Origin: Burkholderia sp. WP9
Lineage (GTDB): Bacteria > Pseudomonadota > Gammaproteobacteria > Burkholderiales > Burkholderiaceae
Direction of reading: 5' to 3'
Assembly (NCBI RefSeq): GCF_900104795.1
Contig: NZ_FNTG01000002.1
Span: 2,046,001-2,110,000 of the forward strand
DNA length: 64,000 bases
In this document: positions 61,738-64,000 of the stretch, piece by piece
Numbering within the stretch: the first letter of the stretch is position 1
How the letters are laid out: the number at the start of each line of letters is the position of its first letter
The notes under the pieces: model-generated
What the model was told of the DNA's origin: nothing
Database searches by the model: none
The model's input: only the letters and a program-made list of their open reading frames with translations
Made by a program: the position numbers and the translations under genes

Positions 61738-62699
61738 AATGGCTGCGTTGGATAGGATTGCCGCTCGGCATCGCGATACTCATCGCGCTCGTATTGCATG
61801 AAGGTGCGGGCGATGTCATGCGCGTCATCGCTAAAGCCGGATTCGGGCTGCTGTGGTTGCTGCCGCTACACGCATTGCCATTGTTGCTAGACGCCTACGC
61901 GTGGTATCTGTTGTTGGGCAAGCGGGCCTCGTTGCCGTTTCTCTGGTGGGTCGCGACCGTGCGCGAGGCGGTCAGCCGATTGCTGCCGGTCGCGAGCATT
62001 GGCGGCGAATTCGTCGGAATCGGCCTCGCACGCTGGTGCATCCGGGACGCGAGCGCGGTCAGTGCGTCGGTCGTCGTCGAGGTGCTGGTCACGATGGCCG
62101 TGCAATACGCGTTTGCCGCGCTTGGGCTCGTACTGATCGCCACATCCACGCATCAAGTCAGCGCGATAAAGACGATCGGGCTCGCCTTGGCGCTCTCACT
62201 GCCGCTCCCGGTCCTGACGGCCGTACTCCTACGTCGTGGCTGGCTATTTCACAGGATCGAGCGCTTCGCAGCGAGACTGTTGGGCCACGCGCACCCCTTG
62301 CTGCGCGATATCGACGGAAAGCGGCTCGATGCGGATATCGACGCACTGATGTCGCGCACGGGCCTGCTTCTGGGCGCTTTCCTCTGGCAATTCGCCGGCT
62401 ACGTTGTGGGCGCGCTCGAAACATATTGGGCGCTGTCCATGCTGGGGCATCCGGTGTCGGTGAGCGGCGCGTTGGCAATCGAAGCTTTGACCCAAGCCGT
62501 GCGTCACGCGGCGTTCATGGTGCCGGCCGGTCTTGGTGTGCAGGAGGCAGCGGTCATGCTTCTCGCGCTGGTGGTCGGCGTGGATCGGGAGGCAGCGCTA
62601 TCGCTGGCACTCGTCAAGCGGGCACGCGAGGTAACATTCGGCTGCATTGCGCTTGTTTCATGGCAGGCGGCGGAAATCGTGCGCGGGCGCGTGAGGTGA
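61734..62699 (+). CDS. hpnL: Hopanoid biosynthesis-associated membrane protein HpnL
   Basis: A 321-residue integral membrane protein of the lysylphosphatidylglycerol synthase transmembrane-domain family, with about eight hydrophobic segments. Recognisable blocks are VREAVSRLLPVASIGGEFVG and HAAFMVPAGLGVQEAAVMLLAL. Its exact role in hopanoid modification or transport is not established. Last gene of the operon, coupled to hpnK by ATGA. Confidence 0.92.
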   Translation: MKWLRWIGLPLGIAILIALVLHEGAGDVMRVIAKAGFGLLWLLPLHALPLLLDAYAWYLLLGKRASLPFLWWVATVREAVSRLLPVASIGGEFVGIGLARWCIRDASAVSASVVVEVLVTMAVQYAFAALGLVLIATSTHQVSAIKTIGLALALSLPLPVLTAVLLRRGWLFHRIERFAARLLGHAHPLLRDIDGKRLDADIDALMSRTGLLLGAFLWQFAGYVVGALETYWALSMLGHPVSVSGALAIEALTQAVRHAAFMVPAGLGVQEAAVMLLALVVGVDREAALSLALVKRAREVTFGCIALVSWQAAEIVRGRVR

Positions 62700-62704
62700 A
62701 TCGG

Positions 62705-62723
62705 AGCCGATATCTTATCGGCT
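62705..62723 (+). terminator. Hairpin after hpnL
   Basis: AGCCGAT-atctt-ATCGGCT, a perfect 7-bp stem starting 5 bases after the hpnL stop. No T-run follows. Confidence 0.55.
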
Positions 62724-62795
62724 TCGATGTTCGTTGCGGTAAATCAAGCCGCGCCGGCGCCACAGTACACACACAATCAAGGTAGAAAAGCATAG

Positions 62796-63038
62796 ATGAC
62801 GCAAACGCCAGTTCAGCCCGCTCCTTCACGTGATATGGGCGCACGCTCCGTTCAAGGAGGCGTCCCTGCGGAATGTGTCCTATGCGACTCACCCGATCTG
62901 ACGTATGCGTACGAGGGTGACATGTGCGAATCGCTGTGCTTTTCCAGCAATGAGCAAGCGCGAACAGCGCAGATCGAGGCTGCGCTGGCGGCTATTGTCG
63001 TGTGCAAAGACTGTGGTTTTGTTTGGGCAGTGCGCTAG
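62796..63038 (+). CDS. Small hypothetical protein with two CxxC pairs
   Basis: An 80-residue protein. CVLCDSPD (27-34) and CKDCGFVW (70-77) form two CxxC knuckles that could bind one zinc as a zinc ribbon; two further cysteines lie between (DMCESLCF). AAGG precedes the ATG. No family was recognised. It follows hpnL by 96 bp after a hairpin, so it is probably a separate transcript. Confidence 0.6.
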   Translation: MTQTPVQPAPSRDMGARSVQGGVPAECVLCDSPDLTYAYEGDMCESLCFSSNEQARTAQIEAALAAIVVCKDCGFVWAVR

Positions 63039-63252
63039 GTTCGGCCACCGCCTGGTCGTTGCCATGCCGCCGATACGACTTTGCATGGCACATGCAGCCA
63101 CTATTGCGAACTTTGTCTGAAACAGCGCGTTTTCGGAAACAATACTTTCCAGGCGCGACGGTTACCGATTCGAGAGGACATGGATAGACTGCGGCAGCCA
63201 ATAGCAACACTGGCTGTCGCTCAAACCATTACGTCCCACGAGGCCGTTCAAC

Positions 63253-63555
63253 ATGAAGTCTACGTTCCAACATGGCGTGCTCAGCGCGTTCGTCGCACTT
63301 GCCGCCGCTATTCCCGCACTCGCGTTCGCACAATCGACCACGCCTCTTACGCGTGCTCAGGTAAGAGCAGAACTGGTTGAACTGGAACTGGCAGGGTGGC
63401 ACCCCGGCGCGGGCAGCGACCCGCATTACCCGGACGACATCCTTGCCGCGGAAGCGGTAGTGGCTGCGCGTCATGCTGCCGGCCGCAAGGAAGCACAGGC
63501 CGGATATGGCGAAGATGATCAGGGTAAGTCGGAGTCCGGCGGACCCCGAAAATAA
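63253..63555 (+). CDS. DUF4148 domain-containing secreted protein
   Basis: A 100-residue protein with a signal peptide (cleavage AFA-QST at about 26) and the DUF4148 core LTRAQVRAELVELELAGW (32-49), then HYPDDILAAEAVVAAR. The family is frequent and multi-copy in Burkholderiaceae; its function is unknown. The acidic/glycine-rich tail is typical. Single gene, same direction as the porin that follows. Confidence 0.87.
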   Translation: MKSTFQHGVLSAFVALAAAIPALAFAQSTTPLTRAQVRAELVELELAGWHPGAGSDPHYPDDILAAEAVVAARHAAGRKEAQAGYGEDDQGKSESGGPRK

Positions 63556-63828
63556 GTGCTTGTTGCGAGCTAGCGCGCAAGAACCGTGCTGTGCTTTCGG
63601 CAGCAACGACGCACGCCGGCGGCCTGTCTGCCGATGATTCACCCCTTCAAACCGTGTTGTTGCGCCGGTTGCAAAGGACTCTTCCGATTTCGCTGATACG
63701 CGAAGAAATTTGGATCACTTAACGTTTGGCATCGATCAATCGAATGGCTTCATGCGGTGGCGCGTGAAGGCGTTGCTGGTCGACAAAAAACGAAGGTATT
63801 CAAACCATTCAACGGAAGGGGATTAGCG

Positions 63829-64000
63829 GTGGTGATGAAACGAATCTGCGTGGCGATGTCCGCAATCACGCTTGCGACAGCCGCACATGCGCAAAGCAGC
63901 GTGACGCTTTACGGGAAGATTGAAGATGGTTTCAATTACACGACCAACGCGCGAGGGCATGACGCGTTCCAGATGCAAAGCGGGTATGACTACGGAAGCC
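63829..64000 (+). CDS. Gram-negative porin, 3' end outside window
   Basis: The first 57 codons of a third OmpC-like porin: signal peptide KRICVAMSAITLATAAHA, mature start QSSVTLYGKIEDGFNYTTN. The frame is open to the window end. Two GTGs (63829, 63832) and an ATG (63835) compete; AAGGGG at 63816-63821 is best spaced for the GTG at 63829, giving VVMKRI. Confidence 0.88.
   Translation, partial: MVMKRICVAMSAITLATAAHAQSSVTLYGKIEDGFNYTTNARGHDAFQMQSGYDYGS

Overview
The window looks like a piece of a Burkholderiaceae chromosome, most likely Paraburkholderia or a close relative. The supports are high GC content, trimeric porins with the mature start QSSVTLYG, a DUF4148 protein, BON-domain proteins, a hopanoid hpnIJKL operon, a BktB-type thiolase, a fused indolepyruvate ferredoxin oxidoreductase, and a PHB/acetate cluster. 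No rRNA, tRNA, CRISPR array or complete mobile element was seen. The only trace of mobility is a decayed tyrosine-recombinase remnant near 1.8-2.0 kb. Species placement is inference.

Layout. 0-5.2 kb: aromatic catabolism pieces (FAD monooxygenase cut by the window edge, AAHS-type transporter, benD) with a GNAT, an integrase remnant and a RibD-like reductase. 5.5-13.9 kb: LacI regulator followed by a sugar/polyol-type ABC transporter (binding protein, two permeases, a 64-residue membrane protein, two ATPases), ending in dhaL-dhaK. This suggests import and phosphorylation of dihydroxyacetone or a similar ketose. 14-19.3 kb: MHS transporter plus cysteine hydrolase divergent from a PAS-LuxR regulator, then an SRPBCC protein, a class II aldolase, a broken HAD gene and a small membrane protein. 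19.4-26.6 kb: BON protein and the phaC - maoC/pta - ackA - fabI-like - phaB operon, headed by an FNR/ANR-type box at the spacing expected for an activated promoter. 26.6-32.7 kb: thioesterase, ilvE and the 1199-residue oxidoreductase, with ilvE and the oxidoreductase overlapping by ATGA, and a divergent LysR gene with a 23-bp dyad between them.

32.8-46.8 kb is the most distinctive part. A LacI regulator is followed by three transcription units, each preceded by the same perfect 14-bp palindrome GTGAATCGATTCAC; a one-mismatch core lies just downstream of the regulator's own TATAAT. The units are: a Tat-exported isochorismatase-fold protein lacking all three catalytic residues; a five-gene peptide-type ABC transporter; and porin - hyuA - hyuB - alanine-racemase-like gene. 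Together they look like one regulon for outer-membrane entry, import and ATP-dependent opening of a cyclic amide (hydantoin or oxoproline type) with a racemase step. The substrate is unknown.

46.8-57.6 kb: a second porin; a short-chain beta-oxidation operon (acyl-CoA dehydrogenase, ETF-quinone oxidoreductase, bktB, 3-hydroxybutyryl-CoA dehydrogenase) divergent from an acyl-CoA ligase; an AraC regulator; a small BON protein. 58.1-62.7 kb: hpnIJKL, which modifies bacteriohopanetetrol. The window ends with a small CxxC protein, a DUF4148 protein and the start of a third porin.
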